Below are positions 17,028-26,341 of a stretch of DNA of 62,872 bases, in pieces. The translations under genes were made by a program, and so were the position numbers. The notes beneath the pieces were generated by a model that saw nothing but the letters and a program-made list of their open reading frames with translations, was not told the DNA's origin and made no database searches. The stretch's first letter is position 1. Every line of letters starts with the position of its first letter. The DNA is from a virus. The stretch spans positions 1-62,872 of IMG/VR virus record IMGVR_UViG_3300044701_004513; one strand, 5' to 3'.

Positions 17028-17858
17028 ATGTTGAAAATAGTTAAAGAATCTTTTAAAGACGAGACAACACCCAATATGAAATACTATGCATTCGATTGGG
17101 ATGATAACATTGTTCATATGCCCACCAAAATAATGGTGAAAAATTCTGACGGGAAAGAAGTGGGGATGAGTACTGAGGATTTTGCCAAATACAGAGGTCA
17201 AATTGGGAAAGAGACTTTCAATTATAATGGTGAAGAAATAGTAGGATATGCTGACCAACCTTTCCGTTATTTTAGAACTGAAGGTGATAAACAATTTATA
17301 ATTGATTCACTTAGGGCTAAAGAAGGCCCTGCTTTCGATGATTTCAGAGAGGCCATAAATAATGGTTCGATATTTTCAATCATAACTGCTCGAGGACACA
17401 ATCCTGAAACTTTAAAGCAAGCGGTGTACAATTATATTGTCTCCGGTTTTGGGGGGATAGATAAAAATGAACTTTTAAAAAATTTAAGAAAGTACAGGTC
17501 TTTTGTGGGGGAGGAAGAAATGTCCGACCAAGAACTTATCAAATCTTATCTTTCATTAAACAAATACTTCCCCGTATCATTTGGTTCAGAGTCAAGTCCT
17601 GCATCACCCGAGGAACTTAAAATTATGGCGATGGACGATTTTATAGATTACATTAAGGGAATGGCAGCTCTATTAAACAAAAGAGCTTATTTAAAAAAAG
17701 ATTTAGGTAATAAATTTATGCCTAGTGATTTTATGATAGGTTTTTCAGATGATGACCCTAAGAATATAGAATCAATGAGAAAACATTATAAAGATAAACC
17801 AGAAAAACCAGTTAAAACTTTTTATACTGGAACTGGAAGTAAAGAAGAATATAAATAA
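17028..17858 (+). CDS. HAD-superfamily phosphatase-like protein
   Basis: 276 residues. HAD motif I is FDWDDN at 22-27 (Asp23 and Asp25), motif II is the threonine of IITARGH near 119, and motif III is GFSDDDPKN near 240. The protein is expected to be a Mg-dependent phosphatase or nucleotidase; the substrate is unknown. The start is open: ATG 17028 lies only 5 bases after the TATTTAT element, whereas Met17 (ATG at 17076) would begin directly at the catalytic domain and leave a normal leader. It sits alone between sheath and tube, an odd place for an enzyme, and may act on phage assembly or simply be an inserted gene. Confidence 0.82.
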   Translation: MLKIVKESFKDETTPNMKYYAFDWDDNIVHMPTKIMVKNSDGKEVGMSTEDFAKYRGQIGKETFNYNGEEIVGYADQPFRYFRTEGDKQFIIDSLRAKEGPAFDDFREAINNGSIFSIITARGHNPETLKQAVYNYIVSGFGGIDKNELLKNLRKYRSFVGEEEMSDQELIKSYLSLNKYFPVSFGSESSPASPEELKIMAMDDFIDYIKGMAALLNKRAYLKKDLGNKFMPSDFMIGFSDDDPKNIESMRKHYKDKPEKPVKTFYTGTGSKEEYK

Positions 17859-17909
17859 ATGTATTTTTTTTAAATTACAAAGTAAATAGAAAAATTTTTA
17901 AACATCATA

Positions 17910-17916
17910 TATTTAT
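17910..17916 (+). promoter_or_regulatory. TATTTAT element upstream of tail tube gene
   Basis: TATTTATATCATAT, identical over 14 bases to the copy at 17016, lies 33 bases before the tube ATG. The longer match makes this pair the strongest evidence that the element is functional. Confidence 0.55.
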
Positions 17917-17949
17917 ATCATATAAACGAAAAAGTAAAAAAATTTTAAC

Positions 17950-18438
17950 ATGGCTGACTTACTAATGAAAATGCCAATACCCTATGAACCGAAACGTCAG
18001 AATCGTTTCATTTTGAGGTTTCCGTCGAGTTTGGGTATCAATGAATGGTTTGTAGAAAGTACTGCTAGACCTCATATACAAATCGCTGCAACTGAGATTC
18101 CTTTCCTTAATACATCTGTATGGGTTGCAGGAAGATTTAACTGGCAAACACTTAACGTAACATTTAGAGACCCAATCGGTCCTTCAGCTTCACAAGCTTT
18201 GATGGAGTGGGTACGTTTACATGCAGAATCTGTAACAGGTCGTATGGGTTATGCTGCAGGTTACAAAAAAGACGTAGACTTGGAAATGTTGGACCCAACA
18301 GGTGTAGTTGTAGAAAAGTGGATTCTTTACGGAACATTCTTGACTGACGTAAACTTTAATTCTTTGGCTTATAACCAAGATGGTTTAGCAACTATAACTG
18401 CTACTATGAGAATGGACCGTTGTGTATTAGTTTATTAA
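17950..18438 (+). CDS. tail tube protein (T4 gp19-like)
   Basis: 162 residues, the same size as T4 gp19 (163). Typical tube features are QNRFILRFPSSLGINEWFV, RPHIQIAATEIPFLN, WQTLNVTFRDPIGPSASQAL and a final NSLAYNQDGLATITATMRMD. It polymerises as stacked hexamers inside the sheath. Codons are more regular than in neighbours, as expected for an abundant protein (observation by eye). It has its own upstream TATTTAT element and a terminator just downstream, so it is probably a single-gene late transcript. Confidence 0.95.
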   Translation: MADLLMKMPIPYEPKRQNRFILRFPSSLGINEWFVESTARPHIQIAATEIPFLNTSVWVAGRFNWQTLNVTFRDPIGPSASQALMEWVRLHAESVTGRMGYAAGYKKDVDLEMLDPTGVVVEKWILYGTFLTDVNFNSLAYNQDGLATITATMRMDRCVLVY

Positions 18439-18470
18439 TATTATTTATTTAAAATTAATTGGTATTATAT

Positions 18471-18508
18471 TTAACCCTAAAGGCATAAACTTTAGGGTTA
18501 ATTTTTTT
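18471..18508 (+). terminator. Rho-independent terminator after tail tube gene
   Basis: A 12-base perfect inverted repeat (TTAACCCTAAAG / CTTTAGGGTTAA) with a 7-base loop, followed by seven T residues. It ends only two bases before the ATG of the next gene, so that gene depends on read-through or its mRNA starts inside the hairpin. Confidence 0.92.
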
Positions 18509-18510
18509 AT

Positions 18511-19254
18511 ATGGATGACCAATCAAGACAATACGGACAAGAAAATTTAACATTACCACATGATGTAGTACCTCTACCTTCAGAGGGATTCTTTTACAAG
18601 AATAAAAAAAGGTCGGTTAAAGTTGGATATTTAACTGCCGCGGATGAGAACATTATAATGGGAGGTTCTGATAATTTAACACTTAATTTAATAAGAAATA
18701 AATTGTATGAGCCAGATTTAAAAGTGGAAGAACTTTTAGAGGGTGATGTAGAGGCAATACTCATATTCCTAAGGAACTCATCTTTTGGACCGGATATTAA
18801 CATAAATGCCACTGACCCAAAAACAAGTAAACAATTCAGTACAACTGTTAGGTTAGATGAATTACCAATTGTTAAAGGGCAAGAACCTAATGCTGATGGT
18901 ACTTTCTCTTTAGAACTGCCTAAAAGTAAAGTAAGTGTGAAACTTAAACCACTCACTTTAGGTGACTCTAGTGAAATAAGTAAAATATTAGACAGCTATC
19001 CGCAAGGTAGAATTTCACCTTCAGTAACAACCAAACTTCAAAAACAAATAGTAGATGTTGGGGGAAATACAGACAAAGGATATATTGCAAAATTCATAGA
19101 ACAACTTCCGATTTCGGATTCTAAATTAATTAAAAAATTCTTGGATGAAAATACTCCAAGGTTAGATTTAAGAAAAACAATCACAACCCCATCAGGAGAA
19201 AAACTCACAATCAACGTTGGGTTTGGGGTTGAATTTTTTCGTCCTTTCTTCTGA
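18511..19254 (+). CDS. tail assembly chaperone / T4 baseplate (gp26/gp51) family protein
   Basis: 247 residues. PLPSEGFFYKNKKRSVKVGYLTAADENII, taken as its two halves PLPSEGFFY and VGYLTAADENII, matches the start of the T4_baseplate family (gp26/gp51-like), followed by LRNSSFGPDININA and the LDLRKTITTPSGE region. It lies between the tube and the tape measure genes, the classic slot of the lambda G/GT-type tail assembly chaperone. An open frame immediately follows its stop in the +1 (equivalently -2) frame and fills the gap to the tape measure gene, so a longer frameshifted form is probably also made. The ATG is two bases after the tube terminator. Confidence 0.82.
   Translation: MDDQSRQYGQENLTLPHDVVPLPSEGFFYKNKKRSVKVGYLTAADENIIMGGSDNLTLNLIRNKLYEPDLKVEELLEGDVEAILIFLRNSSFGPDININATDPKTSKQFSTTVRLDELPIVKGQEPNADGTFSLELPKSKVSVKLKPLTLGDSSEISKILDSYPQGRISPSVTTKLQKQIVDVGGNTDKGYIAKFIEQLPISDSKLIKKFLDENTPRLDLRKTITTPSGEKLTINVGFGVEFFRPFF
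19231..19241 (+). other. candidate programmed frameshift site (T6 run)
   Basis: GAATTTTTTCG, with six T at 19234-19239, lies 12 bases before the chaperone TGA. Slipping back by two bases, or forward by one, on this run enters the downstream open frame. No clear downstream pseudoknot was identified by eye. Confidence 0.45.
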
Positions 19255-19393
19255 TTATAGGGTTGGACAACTAGACGAATTTTATTATTTATCTACTCTA
19301 TTAAAAGTCTCATGGGAAGACTTTATGAAAATGCCAATTTTCGTTAGGAAATATTTGCTCGACAAGTGGATAGAACTCAATAAGAAAGTATAA
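19235..19393 (+). CDS. frameshift-encoded C-terminal extension of tail assembly chaperone
   Basis: About 52 residues in the frame shifted relative to the chaperone, ending at TAA 19391-19393. It contains DEFYYLSTLLKVSWEDFMKM then PIFVRKYLLDKW. This resembles the short helical segments (hydrophobic, WxxxMxMPxxxRxxL) found in the second frame of tail chaperone pairs and in the equivalent slot of T4-like phages. No ATG starts it; TTG at 19229 is the nearest alternative. It accounts for the otherwise empty stretch between 19254 and the tape measure ATG at 19412. A separate gene with a TTG start, rather than frameshifting, is the main alternative. Confidence 0.65.
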   Translation, partial: FFVLSSDYRVGQLDEFYYLSTLLKVSWEDFMKMPIFVRKYLLDKWIELNKKV

Positions 19394-19400
19394 TTCACCC

Positions 19401-19407
19401 TATTTAT
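19401..19407 (+). promoter_or_regulatory. TATTTAT element before tape measure gene
   Basis: CTATTTAT 4 bases before the ATG at 19412, in the 18-base gap after the chaperone extension. The spacing is very short for a promoter of this gene. Confidence 0.35.
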
Positions 19408-19411
19408 TTTT

Positions 19412-21331
19412 ATGGATGTTTTAGAAAGTTTTATAAAAGCCTTCACAACTAAAGGTACAGTAGATAATGAAAATAAAGAAGGCCAAGGTCTTGGACTAGA
19501 TGGTGTCAAACATGTAATGAAGGAATTAGAGGGTAGGGCTAGAAGTGTTAATTACCTGTTTGGAATGACCAGAGAAAGAGTTGCAGAGCTCAAAGTTGCT
19601 CTTGCAGATGCAACACCCGAAGCGGCTCTCTTAGGTTTAAAATTCGAAGATGCTGCACAGGCTTTTGAAGCAATTTCCGTTGCCACAAGAAGAAATGTAA
19701 TAGCAAGCACAGATGATATTAAAAGTTTATTATCCGCAAGCCAAGTTATGGGTAGGACAGTGGATAGTATGGTAGAAGATTTTCAATCAATAGGAGTACA
19801 ATTCTCAAGAATAGGACCCGAATTAGAAAATGCCATAGGTTATGTTAGAAACGTAGGTGCAAACCTTGTACAAGTTATGGACACCACGTTTCAATACATG
19901 AGCAAAATGAATCAATTTAATTTTCAAGATGGTGTTGAAGGATTGACAAGGATGGCTACTAAAGCCACAGTCCTCAAATTCGACATGAACCAAGTCTTCC
20001 AATTAGCGGAAAACGCACTTAAACCTGAGAAGGCAATAGAACTTTCGAGCGCGTTCCAAAGATTAGGTGTGTCAGTTGGAACTTTAACAGACCCATTTGA
20101 GTTAATGTATAAATCACTTATGGACCCTGAAGGACTACAAGATGCTTTGGTTGAAATGACCGCACAATATAGTGAATTCAATGAGCAAACAAAAAGATTT
20201 GAAATTACACCTTACGGTAAGTTAATGTTGAGAGAAATTGCGGACCAAGCAGGTATGAGTAGTGAAGAACTTATGAAATTATCACTTAATGCTGCAGACG
20301 TTCAAAGGAAATTAGAGATGATAAAACCTGATTTCCAATTCGAATCCGAGGAAGACAAAATGTTACTTGCCAACTTAGCGAGGATGGATAAAGAAGGAAA
20401 GTATGTAATTGATATGCTTCAAGACGACGGAAGTAGAAAATCGGTTGAATTACAAAAACTGTCTAACGACCAAATTGAAACACTTATTGAATTACAGAAA
20501 GGAGCACCCAAAACTTTGGAGGAAATTCAGAGAAGTCAATTAGATACACAAACATTGATGAATACAAATATTGCATCAATAAAGGATAGATTAACACTTG
20601 GTCTTGCCTCAGGAAAAACTGTAATAGAACTTCAGGAAACATTAAGAAGATTAGGATATGCAGTAACCAAAACTGCCGCTGACCAAACAGGAATCACAAC
20701 AGAGGGTTCTAGAGAAAAGTCAAATGCGTTGTTTCGTGGGGTTAAAGAAAGCGTTGAAAGTTTAATTAAAGGTGACGATAATGCTATAAAAGACTTGGAA
20801 AAATCACTCGAAACTTTGGGTGAACAGGTTGCAAAAGAAGCCAAAGAAAGAGCAGGAGGAATCCCAACTAGCGCTACTGATTTTCCCAAAATGTTAAATA
20901 TGATAAAAGATGAGGCGGCAAAAATTAATGAGTTAATGAAAAATCAACCAATGATTTCGGGTGCGGAAATGACCGATGAGATGAAAAAAAGAAACCAAGA
21001 ACAAAGAAGAGCTCAACGAGAACTTAAACAAGCGGAACAAAGGATAAGTCAGATAATAAATAATCAGTCATTAACTCAATATTATTCAACTGGAATTCAA
21101 GGAAGACAGTTTACACAACAGGGATTGATGCCAAACAAAATAGATGTAAATGTAACTGGAGGACAAATAACAAAGATAGAACTCACAGGAAGTCCTGAAC
21201 TTGTAAAAATGTTGTCAACCATGCCAGAAATGGACAGGAAAAAATTTGTTGCTCAATTTGATGAGGAATTGTTCAAAATTATCAAACAAGGGGTAAATAA
21301 GGTAGACGGTGATTATATGCCGAAAAGATAA
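19412..21331 (+). CDS. tape measure / tail length protein
   Basis: 639 residues, mainly long alpha-helix rich in Ala, Glu, Lys and Leu, as expected for a protein stretched inside the tube. Recognisable stretches include FEDAAQAFEAISVATRRN, LSSAFQRLGVS and ADQAGMSSEELMKLS, patterns common in phage tape measures. The C-terminal part (QRRAQRELKQAEQRISQII) is a strong coiled coil and the final 70 residues form a separate small domain. No transmembrane segment is obvious, which is unusual for a tape measure; membrane-like sequence appears instead in the 1575-residue protein at 44175. Its place after the chaperone supports the call. Confidence 0.82.
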   Translation: MDVLESFIKAFTTKGTVDNENKEGQGLGLDGVKHVMKELEGRARSVNYLFGMTRERVAELKVALADATPEAALLGLKFEDAAQAFEAISVATRRNVIASTDDIKSLLSASQVMGRTVDSMVEDFQSIGVQFSRIGPELENAIGYVRNVGANLVQVMDTTFQYMSKMNQFNFQDGVEGLTRMATKATVLKFDMNQVFQLAENALKPEKAIELSSAFQRLGVSVGTLTDPFELMYKSLMDPEGLQDALVEMTAQYSEFNEQTKRFEITPYGKLMLREIADQAGMSSEELMKLSLNAADVQRKLEMIKPDFQFESEEDKMLLANLARMDKEGKYVIDMLQDDGSRKSVELQKLSNDQIETLIELQKGAPKTLEEIQRSQLDTQTLMNTNIASIKDRLTLGLASGKTVIELQETLRRLGYAVTKTAADQTGITTEGSREKSNALFRGVKESVESLIKGDDNAIKDLEKSLETLGEQVAKEAKERAGGIPTSATDFPKMLNMIKDEAAKINELMKNQPMISGAEMTDEMKKRNQEQRRAQRELKQAEQRISQIINNQSLTQYYSTGIQGRQFTQQGLMPNKIDVNVTGGQITKIELTGSPELVKMLSTMPEMDRKKFVAQFDEELFKIIKQGVNKVDGDYMPKR

Positions 21332-21347
21332 AAAAATTACAATAGGC

Positions 21348-21354
21348 TATTTAT
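21348..21354 (+). promoter_or_regulatory. TATTTAT element before the 1657-residue tail protein
   Basis: CTATTTAT 13 bases before the ATG at 21368, in the 36-base gap after the tape measure gene. Confidence 0.4.
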
Positions 21355-21367
21355 TAAAAAAGTATAA

Positions 21368-24300
21368 ATGGCTAGCCCACTACTAGTATCATCAGAAAGT
21401 TTTAGGAAAAAACTTATTGTTAGGAATTTGGTTCCTTATCCCAAATCACCTAGCAAAGTTAGTGCACCCATAGATTATGATGCACCTATATCAAACTATT
21501 CTGTAGTTGATTCGCCCGACACTCTTATAGACGAACCCTTATTTTCAAAAGATTTATACAAGGTTAATCAGTACGGTGCGGAAGGAGGATACAAACAAGT
21601 CCCCGACCCTGGTGCTTTACTAAATACTAAATCTAATGAAGGCGAATATGGCTACCAAGATGCCAATATTGTTGAGGAAGGAAAACAAGAAGCTAGGAAA
21701 TACAGACCACTCAACCCTTATGCAGATGGAGTTAATATATTTGATGGCGCAGAAGCGGTTTCTTCTCTTGAAACTGTAATAAGAGACGGTAATAGATTAC
21801 CTAATGGACAACCATATTACCCACTACAATTTGTACCATCCTACTATAGAAACGTAAGTATTCTTTTGTCGAGAGACCCTGTAGGTAGTGATGGATTACT
21901 TAGTCAAGATTCATATATTGCTAGATTGGGCGCAGACCTTTTAAGAAAAGGGTTCGAAGAAAGAATAGCCGCGGAAATCAGAATCAATACGATAGGAAGA
22001 ATTAACGCTTTCAATGTTAGAGGGGGTACTGATATATTGAGTTTAGCAACAGGCAGAGTACCTCTCATAGAACCAAATTACAGAATTACTTCCCCGGCCA
22101 ATCCAATTCTTGCTGCGACAGATTTTGCATTAAGACTGGCCGGCACAATAATACCTGTATCAACCATACCAGGTTCTTATTTTGACCCATCAATCAACTC
22201 AGGACAACCTGTAACTATTCAACAACTAAATAACGCTTTTAGAAAAAGTGCGGTTGGTAAGTTTGTTAATTCTCTTTTGGGCACGAATAGGTCGGGTTCA
22301 CAACTATTTTTAGATAATACAGGAGGAGGACAAAAGTCTAGATTATTTGGTAATTTGGACTACAACAGATACAAACCAGGATATTCTCGTGGTGTGTTTG
22401 ATAGATTATTAGGAGCTATTGTCGGTACAAATGAAAACAATAGTAATTTCTATATAGGTTCCACAACTTCAGAACCATCAAGAGTATTCTCACCTTCGGG
22501 AGACCTACCAAACAATAGCTTCGGACAAGAACAACAAAGTGCGGTTTATGGACCAAGTGAGTTGGCACAACTTTATGAAGGACCAAGTAGAGAGGTAAGA
22601 TTAGGTGCAAACGGTCTTGCATATACCAACGGAGGAGGTATTGAGGGAGGACTTACATGGATTTCTCCTGGTACAGAATCGAATGCAGGGAAAAAAGTCG
22701 GTATAGGAGGACAAACTTCATCTTCTGAACCAGTACAATCACCATCATCGTTTGGAACAACAACCTCTACAAAAATACAATTCAAAAACAACTCGATACT
22801 TGACAACACACAAAGGTTAATAGATAGTGCACCTAAATCTGGAGGTAGGAGATTACAACATGTTGGAAATGCGATTGACCAAGTATCCAAAGTTTTTAAT
22901 GATGGATATAAAGAACTAACCAAAGGTTCAAGAGTATTAAGTTACACATATAACACTGAAAACAAAACTGTTGAGGGTGGTGTGGAATATTGCAGAGTAT
23001 TTTCTAAAGATTTACCCTATTTGCAATACAATGATTTACAAAAATCACAAGGTATGACCACCCAAAATAGAAGAATATCTTCTTCAGTTTTGGATAGCAC
23101 ATACAACTTAAACATATATCCAAACAAAAAGAATAGTACAGCTGATTCTACAAATTTAGTTGGCAATCCTGACACAGACGGATATGCTAAAAAATACATG
23201 TTTTCATTGGAAAATTTGGCATGGAGGACATCTAGCAAACCTGGATTCACTTGGGCTGATTTACCAATATGCGAAAGAGGACCGAACAAAGGTAGAGTTA
23301 TGTGGTTTCCTCCCTATGGACTAACATTTAGTGAAAATACAAGCGCATCATGGAAAGACTCAAATTTTATTGGAAGACCTGAACCAATTTATACGTATAG
23401 TAATACAAGTAGAACAGGTTCACTTTCTTGGAAAATAGTTGTCGACCATCCATCGGTTTTGAATTTAATTGTTAATAAAGTTATTAACGACGGAGAAAGT
23501 AGAGAAAAAATAAACTCCACAATCGATTCATTTTTTGCTGGATGTTTGAAATATGACTTGTACGAGTTGGTAAAAAAATATCCATTAGCTAACCCAAATG
23601 ATTTATATATAATTCAAAAAGAAATTGAACTTGGGCAACTAAATGTGGAACAAGTTGTATGGACACAAAAAGAATTAGCATCTGGAAACGACTCAACAAC
23701 AAATGCAGATAAAAATGTGGCAGAATCACCTAATTTAAGTTTGGATGCAATAAAAAATGATATTGCGGGATTAGGGTTTTACTTTAACAATAATTCACCT
23801 CAAGGCTCATCTATCTCACCATACAGTATTTACTACAATCAGTACATAAACGAGAAGAACGATGTCATTAATAATGCACCAACAACAACCAACCCAAGCA
23901 GTAGTAGGGACCAAGTTGCGGTATTTTTTAATAATGTAATTGAACAAAATTTTTCTTTTATTAATCAACAACTAAATAAGATATATGAATTAGCGGTTAA
24001 TGGTACTATTTCATCAGTAAATTTTAATTTAGTTGGAACAACTTCGGCTCTCGGCGGTCAAAATACTAATCAGGCTTTATCTCAAAATAGAGTAGAATCT
24101 GTCAAAGAATATATCAATAATTATATACCAAATATAACTGCAAAGCCTAAATTGAGTAAAATTCCAAATTTCACAGTAAATTTCAAAGAACAAGCAGAAG
24201 GTGAAAGTACCGCCCAAGTCAAAGAAGGAACAAAATTTGGAGATACATATACATGTGGGCAGAAAGACTCAGAAGCTCCTTCGAATGAAGTGAACACCGT

Positions 24301-26341
24301 GAATGCTATGGCTTGTAGAAGTGTTAGAATCAAATCTATCGACTTGAAAGCAAATTTATCTGCAAACTCAACAGCATCTGAAGAACCCGTTTTTGTCCAA
24401 CAATTTCAGCAAACACAAATTCCAGTAACTGCATTTGTCGACAGAACACGATTTAGAAACAATATAACCAAAAGAGTTTTGAGACTTATGATGACAGAGT
24501 GTGATTACTTCGAGTCTATAAAGGAAGATACACCAATGGTGTATGACAACCTTAGAGACAAACTTAAATTTTTTAATCCGGCCTTTCACTCAACAACACC
24601 TGAAGGTTTGAACTCAAGACTTACTTTTTTACAACAATGTATGAGACCTGGTGAAACAATACCCACCGTAAGGTCAGTCAACGGAACCGAAACATTAGAA
24701 TACAACAACGCAGTGAACACATCATTTGGTGCACCACCAGTACTTGTTCTTAGAGTTGGTGACTTTTTCAACACAAAGATAATTCCCGATAGTTTACAGA
24801 TTCAGTATGAAAATTTGGATTTGAATCCTGAAGGTGTAGGTATACAACCAATGATTGCGAATGTTACTCTTTCATTCAAATTTGTTGGAGGAAGTGGTAT
24901 TAAAGAAGCGATTGATAGAATTCAGAACGCTCTGTCTTTCAATTACTATGCAAATACCGAAGTATATGATGATAGAGCAGATGTAACAGATTTCAGTCTG
25001 AATAAATATGATAAAGATTTTCAAGAACTAAATCCAATCACTGAAACTCCTGCAGATAATAAAACACAAAATAATAATGGTCAAAACAATAATTCATTTA
25101 TTGGTGAGGTATTGACATCTGTAAATGCAGAAAGCGGAACAACAGGAGAAGTTTCATATAATACATTTATATCTTCATTTGTTGATGAAACTCAAACTTA
25201 TTTTAATAGTGTGTTTAATAAAAACAAAGAAGTACTTTCTCAATACAATGAAGGTATTAGACAACTTTGGACATATGGAAGAGGATACACTAAAGGTAGT
25301 ATTCCTCCAAATGGAACGGACACTGAATATTTTATTGGTAAACCTCTACAATATCAACAGAATATAAAAGAGATATTCTCAGAATATAACTATCAAATAG
25401 TAAATGACATAGACAAGTTTTTGAATTTTATAATGAATAACAAAAACATCTCGGTTAAGGCTATAAGACAAATCAAACAAAATTATCTTAACTTAATAAC
25501 TCAAAAACAAAATGGATTTGAAAACTCTCTATCCAAAATTGTCCAAGATGTGGTTCTTGTTCAACAAAAATATTACAAAGATTTACAACGACTTTTGATT
25601 ATAACTTTTGGAAATAATTCTGGAACAGATGGATTGCAAAACAAAAAAGGAGAAACATTTGTTTATTATACAACAGGAAATAGCCTAAACACGTTGATTG
25701 AAGACAAAAATAAAACTGAAGAAAATTTAAAAAAGTATTATATAGAAACTACTAAAGAATTAAATTTCACAACTTCTTCAGGAAAAGAATCAAAAAATAT
25801 ATTGGTTCAACCAGCGAATAACAAATTTTCAGTTACAACACCTTTCACACCCGTTTCTCAAAGCAATTTTCCTGATGAACTCTCGGTGAAATTTCAGTAT
25901 ATGATTCTGAATCAAGATATAGTTGATGATAAAAAATATCAGTCTTTCAAAGATTCTTTGATTGCAGATGTATTGTCTAACCCATCTTTAATGGAAAACA
26001 GTAATCCTGAGCTTTCTAAAATAGTTGACGATTATTGGATTGGATATTGTAAGCCTATATTTGTAACCGAAAATAAAGATGCCCAATCATTCTTGGATAG
26101 TATTGAAAGAGGACAGTTAAGAGATTATCTTAACTATACGGCAATAAACAAAACAACGGAAAGAAAATTGAAATATTCAAATTTACCTGATGCAACAGAG
26201 GACACATATAAAGAAGCCCGTAATGATTACATAGTATCACTCGGAGGAAGCACAAATAACAACACAAACACAGAAACCTTTAATGATGCTGCATCAGGAC
26301 CTTCGGGCTCAATATATATAAGTAAATCAAAACTTAACTAA
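21368..26341 (+). CDS. large tail/baseplate structural protein with OmpA-like segment
   Basis: 1657 residues; function inferred from position between tape measure and hub. Residues about 640-700 (RVMWFPPYGLTFSEN, FIGRPEPIYTYSNTSRTGSL) match a pattern recurring in large myophage tail proteins. Residues about 860-917 look like an OmpA/MotB peptidoglycan-binding domain (SVNFNLVGTTSALGG, then NQALSQNRVESVKEYI), where the LSxxRVxxVKxYI helix is typical. The remainder is rich in Asn, Ser and Gln with few recognisable domains. Binding cell wall during penetration is a reasonable guess. The last base is shared with the next ATG (TAATG). It may combine jobs done by several T4 hub or tail-tube proteins. 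Confidence 0.8.
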   Translation: MASPLLVSSESFRKKLIVRNLVPYPKSPSKVSAPIDYDAPISNYSVVDSPDTLIDEPLFSKDLYKVNQYGAEGGYKQVPDPGALLNTKSNEGEYGYQDANIVEEGKQEARKYRPLNPYADGVNIFDGAEAVSSLETVIRDGNRLPNGQPYYPLQFVPSYYRNVSILLSRDPVGSDGLLSQDSYIARLGADLLRKGFEERIAAEIRINTIGRINAFNVRGGTDILSLATGRVPLIEPNYRITSPANPILAATDFALRLAGTIIPVSTIPGSYFDPSINSGQPVTIQQLNNAFRKSAVGKFVNSLLGTNRSGSQLFLDNTGGGQKSRLFGNLDYNRYKPGYSRGVFDRLLGAIVGTNENNSNFYIGSTTSEPSRVFSPSGDLPNNSFGQEQQSAVYGPSELAQLYEGPSREVRLGANGLAYTNGGGIEGGLTWISPGTESNAGKKVGIGGQTSSSEPVQSPSSFGTTTSTKIQFKNNSILDNTQRLIDSAPKSGGRRLQHVGNAIDQVSKVFNDGYKELTKGSRVLSYTYNTENKTVEGGVEYCRVFSKDLPYLQYNDLQKSQGMTTQNRRISSSVLDSTYNLNIYPNKKNSTADSTNLVGNPDTDGYAKKYMFSLENLAWRTSSKPGFTWADLPICERGPNKGRVMWFPPYGLTFSENTSASWKDSNFIGRPEPIYTYSNTSRTGSLSWKIVVDHPSVLNLIVNKVINDGESREKINSTIDSFFAGCLKYDLYELVKKYPLANPNDLYIIQKEIELGQLNVEQVVWTQKELASGNDSTTNADKNVAESPNLSLDAIKNDIAGLGFYFNNNSPQGSSISPYSIYYNQYINEKNDVINNAPTTTNPSSSRDQVAVFFNNVIEQNFSFINQQLNKIYELAVNGTISSVNFNLVGTTSALGGQNTNQALSQNRVESVKEYINNYIPNITAKPKLSKIPNFTVNFKEQAEGESTAQVKEGTKFGDTYTCGQKDSEAPSNEVNTVNAMACRSVRIKSIDLKANLSANSTASEEPVFVQQFQQTQIPVTAFVDRTRFRNNITKRVLRLMMTECDYFESIKEDTPMVYDNLRDKLKFFNPAFHSTTPEGLNSRLTFLQQCMRPGETIPTVRSVNGTETLEYNNAVNTSFGAPPVLVLRVGDFFNTKIIPDSLQIQYENLDLNPEGVGIQPMIANVTLSFKFVGGSGIKEAIDRIQNALSFNYYANTEVYDDRADVTDFSLNKYDKDFQELNPITETPADNKTQNNNGQNNNSFIGEVLTSVNAESGTTGEVSYNTFISSFVDETQTYFNSVFNKNKEVLSQYNEGIRQLWTYGRGYTKGSIPPNGTDTEYFIGKPLQYQQNIKEIFSEYNYQIVNDIDKFLNFIMNNKNISVKAIRQIKQNYLNLITQKQNGFENSLSKIVQDVVLVQQKYYKDLQRLLIITFGNNSGTDGLQNKKGETFVYYTTGNSLNTLIEDKNKTEENLKKYYIETTKELNFTTSSGKESKNILVQPANNKFSVTTPFTPVSQSNFPDELSVKFQYMILNQDIVDDKKYQSFKDSLIADVLSNPSLMENSNPELSKIVDDYWIGYCKPIFVTENKDAQSFLDSIERGQLRDYLNYTAINKTTERKLKYSNLPDATEDTYKEARNDYIVSLGGSTNNNTNTETFNDAASGPSGSIYISKSKLN

